Virus record (IMG/VR): IMGVR_UViG_3300046810_000166
Span: 29,689 to 93,688 of that record
Length of the DNA stretch: 64,000 bases
Origin: a virus
Strand: one strand, 5' to 3'
Made by a program: the position numbers and the translations under genes
Notes under the pieces: model-generated
The model's database searches: none
Seen by the model: the letters and a program-made list of their open reading frames with translations, nothing else
What the model was told of the DNA's origin: nothing
Shown here: piece after piece, positions 14,265 through 22,390 of the stretch
How positions within the stretch are numbered: the first letter of the stretch is position 1
Layout: every line of letters begins with the position of its first letter

Positions 14265-15082
14265 ACCGAGTTGTGACCATCCGCGCCTCGTCTTGGGGCG
14301 CTTTGTTTGACTGCGCCTACAAGTGGGAAGGCGAGCACCTGCTGGGCATGCGCCGGCCGTCCGGCCTGCGCGCATCGCTCGGCACCGCGATCCACGCCGG
14401 CACCGCCGCCTTCGACCAAGCCCGCATCGACGGCAAACCAATCCGCATTGACGACGCCGGCGAGTACTTCGTGGACGCGCTACTGAACCCGACCGACGAG
14501 GTCGACTACAAGAGCGACACCACGATCACCCTGAGCGAAGCGGAAACCATCGGCCTCGCGCTGGTGGCCAAGTACTGCCATGAGATCAGCCCGCGCTTCA
14601 CGTTCACCTCGGTGGAAATGAAGCTGGAGCCGTACGAGATCGACTGCGGCAACGGCATCACGATCCGCCTGACCGGCTCCATGGACCGCGCCCGCACCGC
14701 CTACGCTGGCCAGATGCTGCCGGGCGGCCTCGAAGTCATCCCCGACATCAAGACCGGCGCCCGCATCATCGAGAACGGCGAGGTGGCCTTGAAGGGCAAG
14801 GGCGCGCAGCTGGGCGCCTACCAGCTGATGCACGAAAACACCACCGGGCGCCTGACCGGCGGCGGCCAGATCATCGGCCTGCAGACCACCAAGCAGGCCA
14901 TCGTCGCCGTGTCGCGCCTTGTCGACGGCAAGCGTGTGATGATCGGCACCGAGAACGAAAAAGGCTTGATCGAAATGGCGGCGATCATGCTGCAATCCGG
15001 GTTCTTCCCGCCTAACCCCCAATCCCAGCTGTGCAGCGAGAAGTTCTGCGCCCGCTGGTCCACCTGCATTTACCACGACTAG
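14261..15082 (+). CDS. PD-(D/E)xK exonuclease, RecB/Cas4-like with likely Fe-S cluster
   Basis: 273 aa from GTG 14261. It has the order of the PDDEXK_1 family: RASSWGALFDCAYKW (start of the fold, with Cys18), LGTAIHAG (His45), VIPDIKTG (metal-binding Asp and catalytic Lys, about 165) and QLGAYQLM (QxxxY motif). Three C-terminal cysteines in CSEKFCARWSTC plus Cys18 reproduce the one-plus-three arrangement of Fe-S nucleases such as Cas4 and AddB. It is followed by RecT-like and SMC-like genes, so it probably resects phage DNA ends for annealing recombination. Confidence 0.82.
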   Translation: MNRVVTIRASSWGALFDCAYKWEGEHLLGMRRPSGLRASLGTAIHAGTAAFDQARIDGKPIRIDDAGEYFVDALLNPTDEVDYKSDTTITLSEAETIGLALVAKYCHEISPRFTFTSVEMKLEPYEIDCGNGITIRLTGSMDRARTAYAGQMLPGGLEVIPDIKTGARIIENGEVALKGKGAQLGAYQLMHENTTGRLTGGGQIIGLQTTKQAIVAVSRLVDGKRVMIGTENEKGLIEMAAIMLQSGFFPPNPQSQLCSEKFCARWSTCIYHD

Positions 15083-15093
15083 GAGATCCACCC

Positions 15094-16302
15094 ATGACCA
15101 CCAACCTCGCAGCCCTGAAATCCCAGCAAGGCGCCGTCACCGATATGTCCAAGATGAAGCCGAAGGAGCAGATCGCCCACCTGCTGACCACCAAGCGCGC
15201 CGAAATCGAGAAGATGCTGCCGAAGCACCTGAACGCCGAGCGCCTGCTGAAAGTGGCGCAGATCGCCGCCACCACCACCCCGGCCCTGCTCAAGTGCGAC
15301 GTGCCCAGCCTGATCGGCGCGATCGGCCAGTGCGCGCAGATGGGTCTGGAGCCGAACACGGTGCTGGGCCACGCCTACCTCGTCCCGTTCAAGGTCAAGC
15401 GCAAGCGCGATCTTGGCAACGGCCGCTCGGCCGATGAGTGGGTCGACTCGGTGCAGGTGGTGGTCGGCTACAAGGGCCTGATCGACCTCGCCCGCCGCTC
15501 GGGCCAGATCATCAGCCTGACCGCGCACGAAGTCTGCAAAGACGACCACTTCGAGCTGGTGTATGGCCTCGATGAAAAGCTGAACCACAAGCCCCGCATG
15601 GACGGCCCGCGCGGCGAGATCATCGGCTTCTACGCGATCGCCAAGTTCAAGGATGGCGGCCACGCCTTCGAGTTCATGAGCCGCTATCAGGTCGAGCAGA
15701 TCATGGAAGGCACGCAGTCCAAGGGCAAATACGGTCCATGGAAGGACCACTTCCCCGAAATGGGCCGCAAGACCGTGATCCGCCGCTTGGCCAAGTACCT
15801 GCCGCTGTCGATCGAGTTCCAGACCGCCGTGGCGCTGGACGATGCCGCCAGCAGCGACCGCGACCAGAAGCTGGACAACAACGTGTTGGACGGCGACTTC
15901 TCGTTCGTCAACGACGCCGACGCGAGCGCCGATGGCGCCATGCTGGGCGCGCCGGAAGGCCCGGATGACGCCGCCTTCGAGGCGCAGGTGCGCGAGGTCG
16001 AGCAGGCCGCCGGCGCCACCGCAGCCGCTCCGGCCACCACCCAGCAGGCCACGCAGCACATGGACGAGCGCAGCCCGGCAGACAAGCTCAAGCACCGCCT
16101 GTCGACCCTGACCGACCCCGACATGCTCGATATCGAGGCCGACCTGATCAACGATGTCACCGATGATCCGGGCGTGCGCGCCGACCTGCGCAACACCTAC
16201 AACGCGCGCCGCGCAGCCCTGACCGAAGCCCAGCAGTCCACCCAGCAGCAGGCCCCGGCAGCACGCCCGGCCCGCCAGCGCGGCGGCATGCAAGTCGAAT
16301 AA
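15094..16302 (+). CDS. RecT-family single-strand annealing protein
   Basis: 402 aa. AGGAG precedes ATG 15094. Residues about 20-260 show RecT features: LLKVAQIAATTTPALLKCDVPSLIGAIGQCAQMGLEPNTVLGHAYLVPFK, VVVGYKGLIDLARRSG, and KTVIRRLAKYLPLS. The C-terminal 140 residues are Ala/Asp/Gln-rich and probably disordered, perhaps a partner-binding tail. Together with the upstream nuclease it forms an exonuclease/annealing pair like RecE/RecT. Expected to coat and anneal single-stranded DNA in the cytoplasm. Confidence 0.9.
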   Translation: MTTNLAALKSQQGAVTDMSKMKPKEQIAHLLTTKRAEIEKMLPKHLNAERLLKVAQIAATTTPALLKCDVPSLIGAIGQCAQMGLEPNTVLGHAYLVPFKVKRKRDLGNGRSADEWVDSVQVVVGYKGLIDLARRSGQIISLTAHEVCKDDHFELVYGLDEKLNHKPRMDGPRGEIIGFYAIAKFKDGGHAFEFMSRYQVEQIMEGTQSKGKYGPWKDHFPEMGRKTVIRRLAKYLPLSIEFQTAVALDDAASSDRDQKLDNNVLDGDFSFVNDADASADGAMLGAPEGPDDAAFEAQVREVEQAAGATAAAPATTQQATQHMDERSPADKLKHRLSTLTDPDMLDIEADLINDVTDDPGVRADLRNTYNARRAALTEAQQSTQQQAPAARPARQRGGMQVE

Positions 16303-16314
16303 GCATCACTGGAA

Positions 16315-16334
16315 GGGCGGCGGAAATGCCGCCC
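16315..16334 (+). terminator. Intercistronic hairpin (attenuator-like)
   Basis: GGGCGGC-GGAAAT-GCCGCCC followed by a weak CCTTTT further on. It probably stabilises the upstream mRNA or lowers expression of the ATPase; not a full terminator. Confidence 0.5.
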
Positions 16335-16364
16335 CACTTAATACCCTTTTAATTGGAAAATAAT

Positions 16365-18155
16365 ATGAAGATCACTCAAATCCGCGTCCGCAACGTCCTC
16401 GGCGCCCGCGACATCAGCGTCCAGACCGGCCCGGTGAATCTGTTCTGCGGCCTCAATGGCCAAGGCAAGAGCTCGATTCAGGAAGCCGTGCGCCTTGCCC
16501 TGCAGGGGGAAACCGTGCGCGTCGGCCTCAAGAAGGACTACCCGCTGATGGTGACCGATGGCGCCAAGGAAGGCTTCGTCAAGCTGACGGCCGATGGCGC
16601 GGGCTATGAGTACCGCCTGCCGGCCGGTGAGCACATCACCCCGGACGGCTGGACCGAAAACCTGCAGGTCAAGTGCGTGCTGGACGCCCAGCGCTTCACC
16701 GCCATGAGCGCCGACGATCGCCGCGCGTTCCTGACCATCCTGACCAAGGCCAAGCCGAACAAGGAGAAGATCAAGGAGCTGATGCTGGAAGCCGGTATCG
16801 ATGAGCACCGCATTGAACTGGCCATCCCGATGCTCACGTCCGGCTTCCCGGCCGCCTGCGAGATCGCCAAGCAGAAGGCCACGCAAGCCAAGGGCGCATG
16901 GAAGGAAGTGGCCGGCGGCGTGTGGGGCGCCAAGAAAGGCGAGGAGTGGACCGCGCCGGAAGTCGAGGCCCCGGCACAGGCCGATATCGATCTGGCCGCC
17001 AGCACCGTGGCCCAGCTCGAACAGGACCATGAGCAGCTGCAGCAGGCCCTCGGCGTCGCGATCGAGAAGGTCAACGCCAGCAGCCAGCAAAGCGCCAAGA
17101 TCGAGGCCGCCAAGGCCAACGCCGCCAAGCTGCCGCGCCTGCGCGAGAAGCTGACGCGCGACGAGGAGGATCTGGCCGGCTACGAGGTCGAACTGGAGAA
17201 GCTGCAGAATCTGGCCGGCACCGCGCCGCGCGAGGGCATGGTGCACGACATGGCGCGCTTCATCGACCGCGTGGTGCCCGAGGTGTCGGCCCTGTCGAAA
17301 GAGCAGGCCGCCGCGATCGCCACCGAGCAGGCCAAGCTGCTGGCCGCCTACACCCGCGAGTTCGGCCCGATCGGCGCCGCCGGCGACCCGGAAGCGCTGG
17401 CCAAGATCCCGGCGATCCAGAAAAGCGTCGATCTGATGCGCACCTGCGTGGCCAACGACAAGCGCGACATCGCCGCCGCCGAGCAGGCCGAGGCCAATCT
17501 GGCGGTGCTGGGCGGGCTGGAGGAAGTGGCCGGCAACCTGATCGAGGATGCCAAGCGGGACGTGGCCGAGGCCAAGCGCCAGCTGGACGAGGCGCGCGCC
17601 GACCACGCCGGCCTGCTGGAGCTGCAGAAGGCCGCCACCGAACGCGACGCCAAGACCGCCAAGGCCAAGACCCACCACCTCGATGTGGTCGGCTGGCTGG
17701 CCGTGGCCGAGCAGTTCGCCCCGGATGGTCTGCCGAGCCAGATCCTGTCCAAGGCCCTGCAGCCGATCAACAACCTGCTGCGCGAGTACGCCACCAGCAC
17801 CGAATGGTTCCAAGTGTCGATCCGCCCGGACATGGAGATCCTTGCCAACAACCGCCCGCTGACCCTGCTGTCGGAATCGGAGACTTGGCTGGTGAACGCG
17901 CACATCGCCGCCGCGATCGCCGAACTGTCGGGCATCAAGATGCTGGTGCTGGACCGCTTCGACGTGCTCGACGTGACCCACCGCGCGCCGCTGCTGTACT
18001 GGCTCGATGACATGGCCTACACCGACCGCATCGACACCGCGCTGGTGTTCGGCACCCTCAAGGAAGCGCCGAAGGGCCTGCCCGACATGATCCGCAGCTT
18101 CTGGATCGAGGCCGGCGAGCTGGCTGGCGAGCAGTCGATCGCCAAGGCGGCATAA
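16365..18155 (+). CDS. SMC/RecF-like AAA ATPase
   Basis: 596 aa. Walker A is GLNGQGKSS (residues 29-37) after MKITQIRVRN, the usual beta-hairpin start of RecF/SbcC/SMC proteins. The middle (about 210-440) is an Ala/Glu/Lys-rich coiled coil. Walker B is near MLVLDRFDVLD (about 527-537). ATG 16365 is preferred to TTG 16353. No separate SbcD-like nuclease is adjacent; the Cas4-like nuclease may be its partner. Likely role: ATP-dependent handling of DNA ends during recombination-coupled replication (inference). Confidence 0.82.
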   Translation: MKITQIRVRNVLGARDISVQTGPVNLFCGLNGQGKSSIQEAVRLALQGETVRVGLKKDYPLMVTDGAKEGFVKLTADGAGYEYRLPAGEHITPDGWTENLQVKCVLDAQRFTAMSADDRRAFLTILTKAKPNKEKIKELMLEAGIDEHRIELAIPMLTSGFPAACEIAKQKATQAKGAWKEVAGGVWGAKKGEEWTAPEVEAPAQADIDLAASTVAQLEQDHEQLQQALGVAIEKVNASSQQSAKIEAAKANAAKLPRLREKLTRDEEDLAGYEVELEKLQNLAGTAPREGMVHDMARFIDRVVPEVSALSKEQAAAIATEQAKLLAAYTREFGPIGAAGDPEALAKIPAIQKSVDLMRTCVANDKRDIAAAEQAEANLAVLGGLEEVAGNLIEDAKRDVAEAKRQLDEARADHAGLLELQKAATERDAKTAKAKTHHLDVVGWLAVAEQFAPDGLPSQILSKALQPINNLLREYATSTEWFQVSIRPDMEILANNRPLTLLSESETWLVNAHIAAAIAELSGIKMLVLDRFDVLDVTHRAPLLYWLDDMAYTDRIDTALVFGTLKEAPKGLPDMIRSFWIEAGELAGEQSIAKAA

Positions 18156-18162
18156 GCCCCAC

Positions 18163-18182
18163 GCGGCCGGTTCGCCGGCCGC
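18163..18182 (+). terminator. UUCG-capped intercistronic hairpin
   Basis: GCGGCCGG-TTCG-CCGGCCGC after the ATPase stop, followed by ATCTTCCCC rather than a T-run. A likely partial terminator or mRNA stabiliser. Confidence 0.5.
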
Positions 18183-18221
18183 ATCTTCCCCTGTATTTCA
18201 TAGCAAGTTCATACGAATATC

Positions 18222-18611
18222 ATGCCAAATTACACCCGCCGCCCGTTCACCCCGACGCGCTTGGCCCTGCAGACCTCGCTGTCGGCGCGCCGCGTGAGCG
18301 ACACCATCAAGCTGGCCGCCCGCCTGCAGGAAGATCCCGACCGCGAGAAGCGCCTGCAGCAGCAGCTGTGCATCGCCTGCCACTACTTCCACCGCATCGC
18401 CGGGCAAGCCTTCACCGACCAGCCGTGCGCCTGCTGCGCCAAGCCCCAGCGGTTCAGCAGCACCGCGACCGATGACCTCTGCCAGCCCTGCGCCGAGAAG
18501 AACAAGCTGTGCAAGCGCTGCTCGGGCGACATCGACATGCGCACCGGCCGCCGCACGTGGCCAGATGGCCCCACCGCCCCGAACGAGGTGCCCGCATGCC
18601 CCGCAGCCTGA
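18222..18611 (+). CDS. Cys-rich zinc-binding protein
   Basis: 129 aa. Four CxxC pairs: CIAC, CACC, CQPC and CKRC (residues about 50-102), enough for two zinc sites. The N-terminus is basic (TRRPFTPTRLALQTSLSARR). It overlaps SSB by 16 bases. A possible DNA-binding helper of the recombination module; not recognised. Confidence 0.6.
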   Translation: MPNYTRRPFTPTRLALQTSLSARRVSDTIKLAARLQEDPDREKRLQQQLCIACHYFHRIAGQAFTDQPCACCAKPQRFSSTATDDLCQPCAEKNKLCKRCSGDIDMRTGRRTWPDGPTAPNEVPACPAA

Positions 18612-18907
18612 ATCGTTGCACCTTCATCGGCCGCCTCGCCAACAACCCGACGCCGGGCACCGCGCCGGATGGCGTGGCCGCCACCACGATGTTCATCCTT
18701 GCAGTGCCGGACTCTGACACGCAATCGACCCTGATCCCGGTCACCGCGATCGGCCGCGTGGCGGACGTGTGCAACCGCATCCTGCGCGAGGACACCGAGG
18801 TTTATATCGAGGGCAAATACCACACGCGCCGCTCGCAGATCGGCGACGTGCTCACCATCATCACCGAGGTGCAGCTGGAAAACATGCAGCTCCTCGGCAA
18901 GAAATAA
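18596..18907 (+). CDS. ssb: Single-stranded DNA-binding protein
   Basis: 103 aa, shorter than cellular SSB (about 170) because the acidic tail is absent. The OB fold is visible: RSLNRCTFIGRLANNPTPGTAPDG (strand 1 with the usual N-x-x-x-F-I-G-R-L), ATTMFILAV, TLIPVTAIGRVADVCNRIL and EDTEVYIEGKYHTRR. Without the tail it probably does not recruit host SSB partners. It binds single strands exposed by the nuclease and RecT-like proteins. Starts inside the preceding gene. Confidence 0.85.
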   Translation: MPRSLNRCTFIGRLANNPTPGTAPDGVAATTMFILAVPDSDTQSTLIPVTAIGRVADVCNRILREDTEVYIEGKYHTRRSQIGDVLTIITEVQLENMQLLGKK

Positions 18908-18926
18908 CGTTACGCATCACGGAAAT

Positions 18927-19523
18927 ATGGGCAAGAAATCACGCATGAAAGCCGAGCGCCGCACCAACGGCCCGGAAGCAAAGAAACCCTCGATCGGCCA
19001 GATCATGAAGGCCGCCGAGGACGCCCGCATCATGGGCATCTACCACGAACTGCAGGACGCCATCGCGCACAAGCGCAAGGTCGAACTGAATGACGAGCTG
19101 TTTTCGCACCCCGAGAACGCCCACCGGATCGACAAGACGTTCCAGCCGCTGGAGGTCTGGCTGGACGAGCAGGTGCGCACTGGTGAGGCCGACGCGCTGC
19201 CGGATGGCACCGTGATCATCCAGCCGGACGGCGAACAGGGCGCCTACTACCCGGTGCATGAAGCGTTCCTTGCCATGGCCGAAACCTATGAACTGATCGC
19301 CTCCGACCGCAAGATCCCCGACCAGACCGATGGCGTGCGCAAGCTGGGCAATCGCCTGAAAGCCCATATGCCGATCGACCTGCCGGCCGTCACCGCCGCG
19401 CGCGAGTCGCTTAACTGGATGAGGTCGGTTACTATGCAGCTTTCGCCGAACACTTATCACCCCTATCTTGAGCTTATTTCCATGCGGGATGATTTGCGCA
19501 AATGGGGCCTGATCGCGGAATAG
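18927..19523 (+). CDS. Hypothetical protein (198 aa)
   Basis: Basic N-terminus (MGKKSRMKAERRTNG), then mixed helices and a beta region (LPDGTVIIQPDGEQGAYYPVHEAFLAMAETYELIAS). No family is recognised. Last gene of the recombination cluster, before a strong terminator. Confidence 0.65.
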   Translation: MGKKSRMKAERRTNGPEAKKPSIGQIMKAAEDARIMGIYHELQDAIAHKRKVELNDELFSHPENAHRIDKTFQPLEVWLDEQVRTGEADALPDGTVIIQPDGEQGAYYPVHEAFLAMAETYELIASDRKIPDQTDGVRKLGNRLKAHMPIDLPAVTAARESLNWMRSVTMQLSPNTYHPYLELISMRDDLRKWGLIAE

Positions 19524-19647
19524 GTGGTGATTTTCAGAAAGATATATTCCCGCTGGATAGTTTTCAGGCTAGAATCCCCCGGTACTCATGTGTAAGAACT
19601 TGCCGACAGAGGCTGTTATGAAATAAGCAATAATACAGGCAATAAAA

Positions 19648-19673
19648 AAGCCAGCGGTTCCAGCCGCTGGCTT
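19648..19673 (+). terminator. Rho-independent terminator, possibly bidirectional
   Basis: AAGCCAGCGG-TTCCAG-CCGCTGGCTT followed by TTG. It has A-rich sequence upstream, so it could work on both strands. Ends the 13846-19523 operon. Confidence 0.85.
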
Positions 19674-19753
19674 TTGTATTCCGTCGCTAGGCAGCAACAT
19701 CGAATCACTAGACAGGCTCGATGTTATGTGTATGTGACGGACGTGTCAACTCC

Positions 19754-19782
19754 TGCGCGCTTTATTTTTGATGCGCGCTTTA
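19754..19782 (+). repeat. Direct repeat TGCGCGCTTTA, two copies
   Basis: Two exact 11-base copies spaced 18 bases apart, immediately upstream of the winged-helix initiator-like gene. They could be iteron-like or operator sites. The second copy runs into the ribosome site. Confidence 0.5.
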
Positions 19783-19792
19783 AGGTGTCGCT

Positions 19793-20836
19793 TTGACAAC
19801 ACATATCCCGTCATTATCAGAACTGATCGAGCCATACCAGCACTACCCGAAGGCCATCCAGAAGGCCCTGCTGCTGGTCGAATCGCATCCCTCCCTCACC
19901 CTCGTCCTGACCCGGTCCTATCGCCGCGTGCTGCGCATTCTCGTCAGCCGCGTGCCCAAGGCCAACGGCTGCGCCCCGATCGAGCAGGTGGCCGCTGACT
20001 GGCTGGCCAAGATGGCCGAGGTCAGCACCAAGACCGTCGAACGTGCGCTCAAGGCCCTGACCCAGCTCGGCCTGATCAAGGTGGGCGACCGCCGCGATGA
20101 CACCGGCCTGTTCGTGCGCCCGACCTACCAGCTCACCCCGGAACTGGCCAACCTGCTGCAGCTACCGGCAAAAAGTTTCTCGCGCCATAAGACAATTCTG
20201 TCTGATGACCTAATAGTAGAACTGGACTTTAAGAAAGATCACCCGGAGATTCATGAGAAAAAACCGGAAACCAGAAAACCCATCGAGCTGCCGCCTGATC
20301 TGGCCGAAGCCGGCGAACAGCTGGAAATCAGCCCCAAGGGCATCGCTGCGCTGCGTGGCGAAGCATGCCGCGCTGGCTACAACTTGGCTCACATCGTGGC
20401 CTGCGCACGTCAGCACATGCTCAAGGTCGGCGCCAAGGGAAACCGCGCCTACCGCTACCTGCAGACCATGATCGCCAAGCCCGAGGTCGACTATGCCGGC
20501 AGGGCCGCGCAGGAGGGCCGTGAGGCCGAGCAGCGCGATTACGAGCACCGCGCCATCACCGCAGCCAAGAAACTCGCTGGACGGGCCTACGCGGGCCATG
20601 ACGGCCTCACCTACCGCTTCCTGAGCGATGGCCGGGTAGAGCAGCTGGACGGCGGCCTGATGCTCGGCTACGTGTCGGTCGACCAGATCGAACAGCTGGT
20701 GGACCGCATCGGCATGGGCATGGGCATGACCGAGGGCGCGATCGTGCCGCCGCCAGCGCCGCCAGTACCGGCCGCCAGCGCCAAGCAGCATCTGGCCTCG
20801 ATGTTGAGCATGCTCAAGCTGCGCCGCCCTATCTGA
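19793..20836 (+). CDS. Winged-helix protein, possible replication initiator
   Basis: 347 aa from TTG 19793 (TAAGG seven bases upstream; no nearby ATG). Residues about 20-110 form a winged helix: QVAADWLAKMAEVSTKTVERALKALTQLGLIKVGDRR with DDTGLFVRPTYQLT as the wing, as in O-type or RepA-type initiators. The middle is helical (GIAALRGEACRAGYNLAHIVACARQHMLK); the C-terminus is Pro/Ala-rich. Direct repeats just upstream could be its binding sites. Regulator rather than initiator is possible. Confidence 0.55.
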   Translation: MTTHIPSLSELIEPYQHYPKAIQKALLLVESHPSLTLVLTRSYRRVLRILVSRVPKANGCAPIEQVAADWLAKMAEVSTKTVERALKALTQLGLIKVGDRRDDTGLFVRPTYQLTPELANLLQLPAKSFSRHKTILSDDLIVELDFKKDHPEIHEKKPETRKPIELPPDLAEAGEQLEISPKGIAALRGEACRAGYNLAHIVACARQHMLKVGAKGNRAYRYLQTMIAKPEVDYAGRAAQEGREAEQRDYEHRAITAAKKLAGRAYAGHDGLTYRFLSDGRVEQLDGGLMLGYVSVDQIEQLVDRIGMGMGMTEGAIVPPPAPPVPAASAKQHLASMLSMLKLRRPI

Positions 20837-20900
20837 ACACATAGGGCGCAAGCTTTCCGGTGATAATCAAGGCATAATGCCGTTTTTACCGGAGGATGCC

Positions 20901-21143
20901 ATGCCCGAACGAATCTTGCGCTGGGAGAGCCCGCAATCGCAACGCTACTACGCCGCCCGCGTCCAGCAGGATCTGCTGGGCGACTGGATTCTGGCCTGCG
21001 CATGGGGCGGCCTGCACAACGGGAACGGCAATATGCAATCGCTGCCGATCCCCGACAAGAAGATGGCCGACGCCTTTGTGCAGGCCGTGCACGACAGACG
21101 GGTCAAGCACCACTACCAGCTGGTCAGCGATCGCACCGTCTAG
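20901..21143 (+). CDS. Minimal WGR-domain-like protein
   Basis: 80 aa from ATG 20901, which has GGAGG at the right distance; ATG 20877 lacks a ribosome site. RYYAARVQQDLLGDWILACAWGGLHNGNGN is the 'y....Q.DL.G.W.....WGR.G..G' pattern of WGR domains, here WGG. The VQAVHDRRVKHHY end also fits. WGR domains bind nucleic acid ends in PARPs and also occur alone in bacteria. Role here unknown. Confidence 0.55.
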   Translation: MPERILRWESPQSQRYYAARVQQDLLGDWILACAWGGLHNGNGNMQSLPIPDKKMADAFVQAVHDRRVKHHYQLVSDRTV

Positions 21144-21146
21144 GGA

Positions 21147-21162
21147 ATTTGCCAAGGGTAAT
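21147..21162 (+). repeat. CCTTGGCAAG-type repeat, copy C (inverted)
   Basis: Plus strand ATTTGCCAAGGGTAAT, the reverse complement of copies A and B with one core change. It lies ten bases upstream of the -35 of the next promoter. Confidence 0.4.
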
Positions 21163-21172
21163 GAAAAAGTCC

Positions 21173-21201
21173 TTGCAACACTAACGCATTGCGTATATAG
21201 T
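21173..21201 (+). promoter_or_regulatory. Sigma70-like early promoter with operator
   Basis: TTGCAA (21173-21178), 17 bases, TATAGT (21196-21201). The spacer ends with ACGCATTGCGT beside the -10. It drives the genes from 21227. Confidence 0.9.
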
Positions 21202-21226
21202 CCTCCCATCGACAACGGAGGACTAC

Positions 21227-21499
21227 ATGAACACCATCACCGCTGCAACCCTGATCGAAGCCACCGCCCTGCTGCTGGAAGTCGCCAGCGGCGAAGCCGA
21301 AACCTGCGCGCGCAAGCCGCTGGTCCGCATCGGCAGCCTGCTGCGCAAGGCCGCTGAGCAGGGCACCGAGAGCATGGCCAAGCTGGCCACCGCCGGCCAA
21401 TTCATGATCGACTACGCCCAAGGCCTCGCATTGTTCGGCGACGCCAACAAGGCCATGGCCGACATCGCCGAATTCGCCGCCGGCGTGGCTGTAGCGTGA
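21227..21499 (+). CDS. Hypothetical protein (90 aa)
   Basis: ATG preceded by GGAGG. Helical and Ala-rich (TAATLIEATALLLEVASGEAE, SLLRKAAEQG, MADIAEFAAGVAVA). First gene after a strong promoter, so it is likely abundant early. No family recognised. Its stop overlaps the next start (GTGA). Confidence 0.65.
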   Translation: MNTITAATLIEATALLLEVASGEAETCARKPLVRIGSLLRKAAEQGTESMAKLATAGQFMIDYAQGLALFGDANKAMADIAEFAAGVAVA

Positions 21500-22128
21500 G
21501 CGGGGCGGCCGTGGAAACGATCAAGCCCACTATCCCGGTCGCGGTCATCGCGACCGAGCACGCCGAGGCGCTGGCGTGGATCATCGCCAACGATGGCAAG
21601 AGCACCTTTGCCACCAGCCTGCACACCCGCCTCAAGTCGCTCAAGAACCTGACCGATGGCCAGCTGGGCGCGGTCCAGAAAATCCTGACCAAGGGCGCTG
21701 CCCCGGCGCCAGTGCCGGCCGAGGTGAGTGCCAGCGGCATGGCCGCCGTGCAGACTGCGTTCGACTCGGCGATCGGCTCGGGCATCAAGCGACCCAAGCT
21801 GCGCCTTGCCACCTTCCTGCTCTCCCCGGCGAAAGCTGGCGGGAACAACACCGGCGCAATCTATGCGAATGACGCCGAGCAGCTGGACGCCGACCACAAG
21901 CCGCTCTATCTCGGCAAGATCATGGCGGGAAAGTTCATCGCCTCGAAGGCTTGCATGCCCGACCGTCGCGAGGCACTGCTGGAAGCCTGCGCCGACCCGC
22001 TCAAGGAGGCGATCGCCTACGGGCGCCGCACCGGCTCCTGCGCGTGCTGCGGCCGTGAGCTGACCGATTCCGCGTCGATCGAGCAGGGCATCGGCCCCAT
22101 CTGCCTGAGCAAGTGGTTCGGCGGCTGA
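21496..22128 (+). CDS. DUF6011-like zinc protein
   Basis: 210 aa from GTG 21496. The C-terminal GSCACCGRELTDSASIEQGIGPICLSKW is the short zinc motif (CxCCGR.LTD..S...GIGP.C) that I associate with DUF6011 proteins of phages and plasmids. The upstream region has IKPTIPVAVIATEHAEALAWIIAND and a Lys-rich LKSLKNLTDGQL segment. DNA- or RNA-binding is likely; function unknown. Confidence 0.7.
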   Translation: MSGAAVETIKPTIPVAVIATEHAEALAWIIANDGKSTFATSLHTRLKSLKNLTDGQLGAVQKILTKGAAPAPVPAEVSASGMAAVQTAFDSAIGSGIKRPKLRLATFLLSPAKAGGNNTGAIYANDAEQLDADHKPLYLGKIMAGKFIASKACMPDRREALLEACADPLKEAIAYGRRTGSCACCGRELTDSASIEQGIGPICLSKWFGG

Positions 22129-22165
22129 AAATAATATTAAAACAACGTGAATTTCATAGGAAACC

Positions 22166-22390
22166 ATGGCATCCATGACCTTTAAGCCGCGCTTCAACAT
22201 CGAGCTCGACAGCCCCGAAATGCGCCTCGTCATCCTCGCCCTGACCGGCCGGATCGACTTCAAGCACGAAAACGGGAAGGATCAGGCCGCAGCGATCGAG
22301 CTGGGCAACCAGCTGTTCCAGATGCGCGCCCATGAAACCAGCCACTGCGCCAAGGTTCACCAGCAGAAGCCCGAGGCCCCGGCCCCATGA
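22166..22390 (+). CDS. Hypothetical protein (74 aa)
   Basis: TAGGAAACC precedes the ATG. Contains FNIELDSPEMRLVILALTGRIDFKHENGK, which looks like a small beta-alpha unit, then a helix with HETSHCAKVH. Not recognised. Ends four bases inside the next gene. Confidence 0.6.
   Translation: MASMTFKPRFNIELDSPEMRLVILALTGRIDFKHENGKDQAAAIELGNQLFQMRAHETSHCAKVHQQKPEAPAP

Larger units (their letters stand above)
19524..19792 (+). other. Intergenic region before the initiator-like gene
   Basis: 269 bases without a gene. Contents: terminator at 19648-19673, an 8-bp inverted repeat AACATCGA/TCGATGTT (19696-19703/19718-19725) and two direct copies of TGCGCGCTTTA at 19754-19764 and 19772-19782. I see no clear sigma70 promoter. 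Confidence 0.5.

Noticed and set aside
14281-14302. Type I-like CRISPR Cas4 role for the nuclease
   Set aside because: No cas1, cas2 or repeats nearby; the RecT-like neighbour points to recombination.
15079-18013. Long minus-strand frames opposite the RecT-like and ATPase genes
   Set aside because: Mirror shadows of strongly coding plus-strand genes with clear family motifs.
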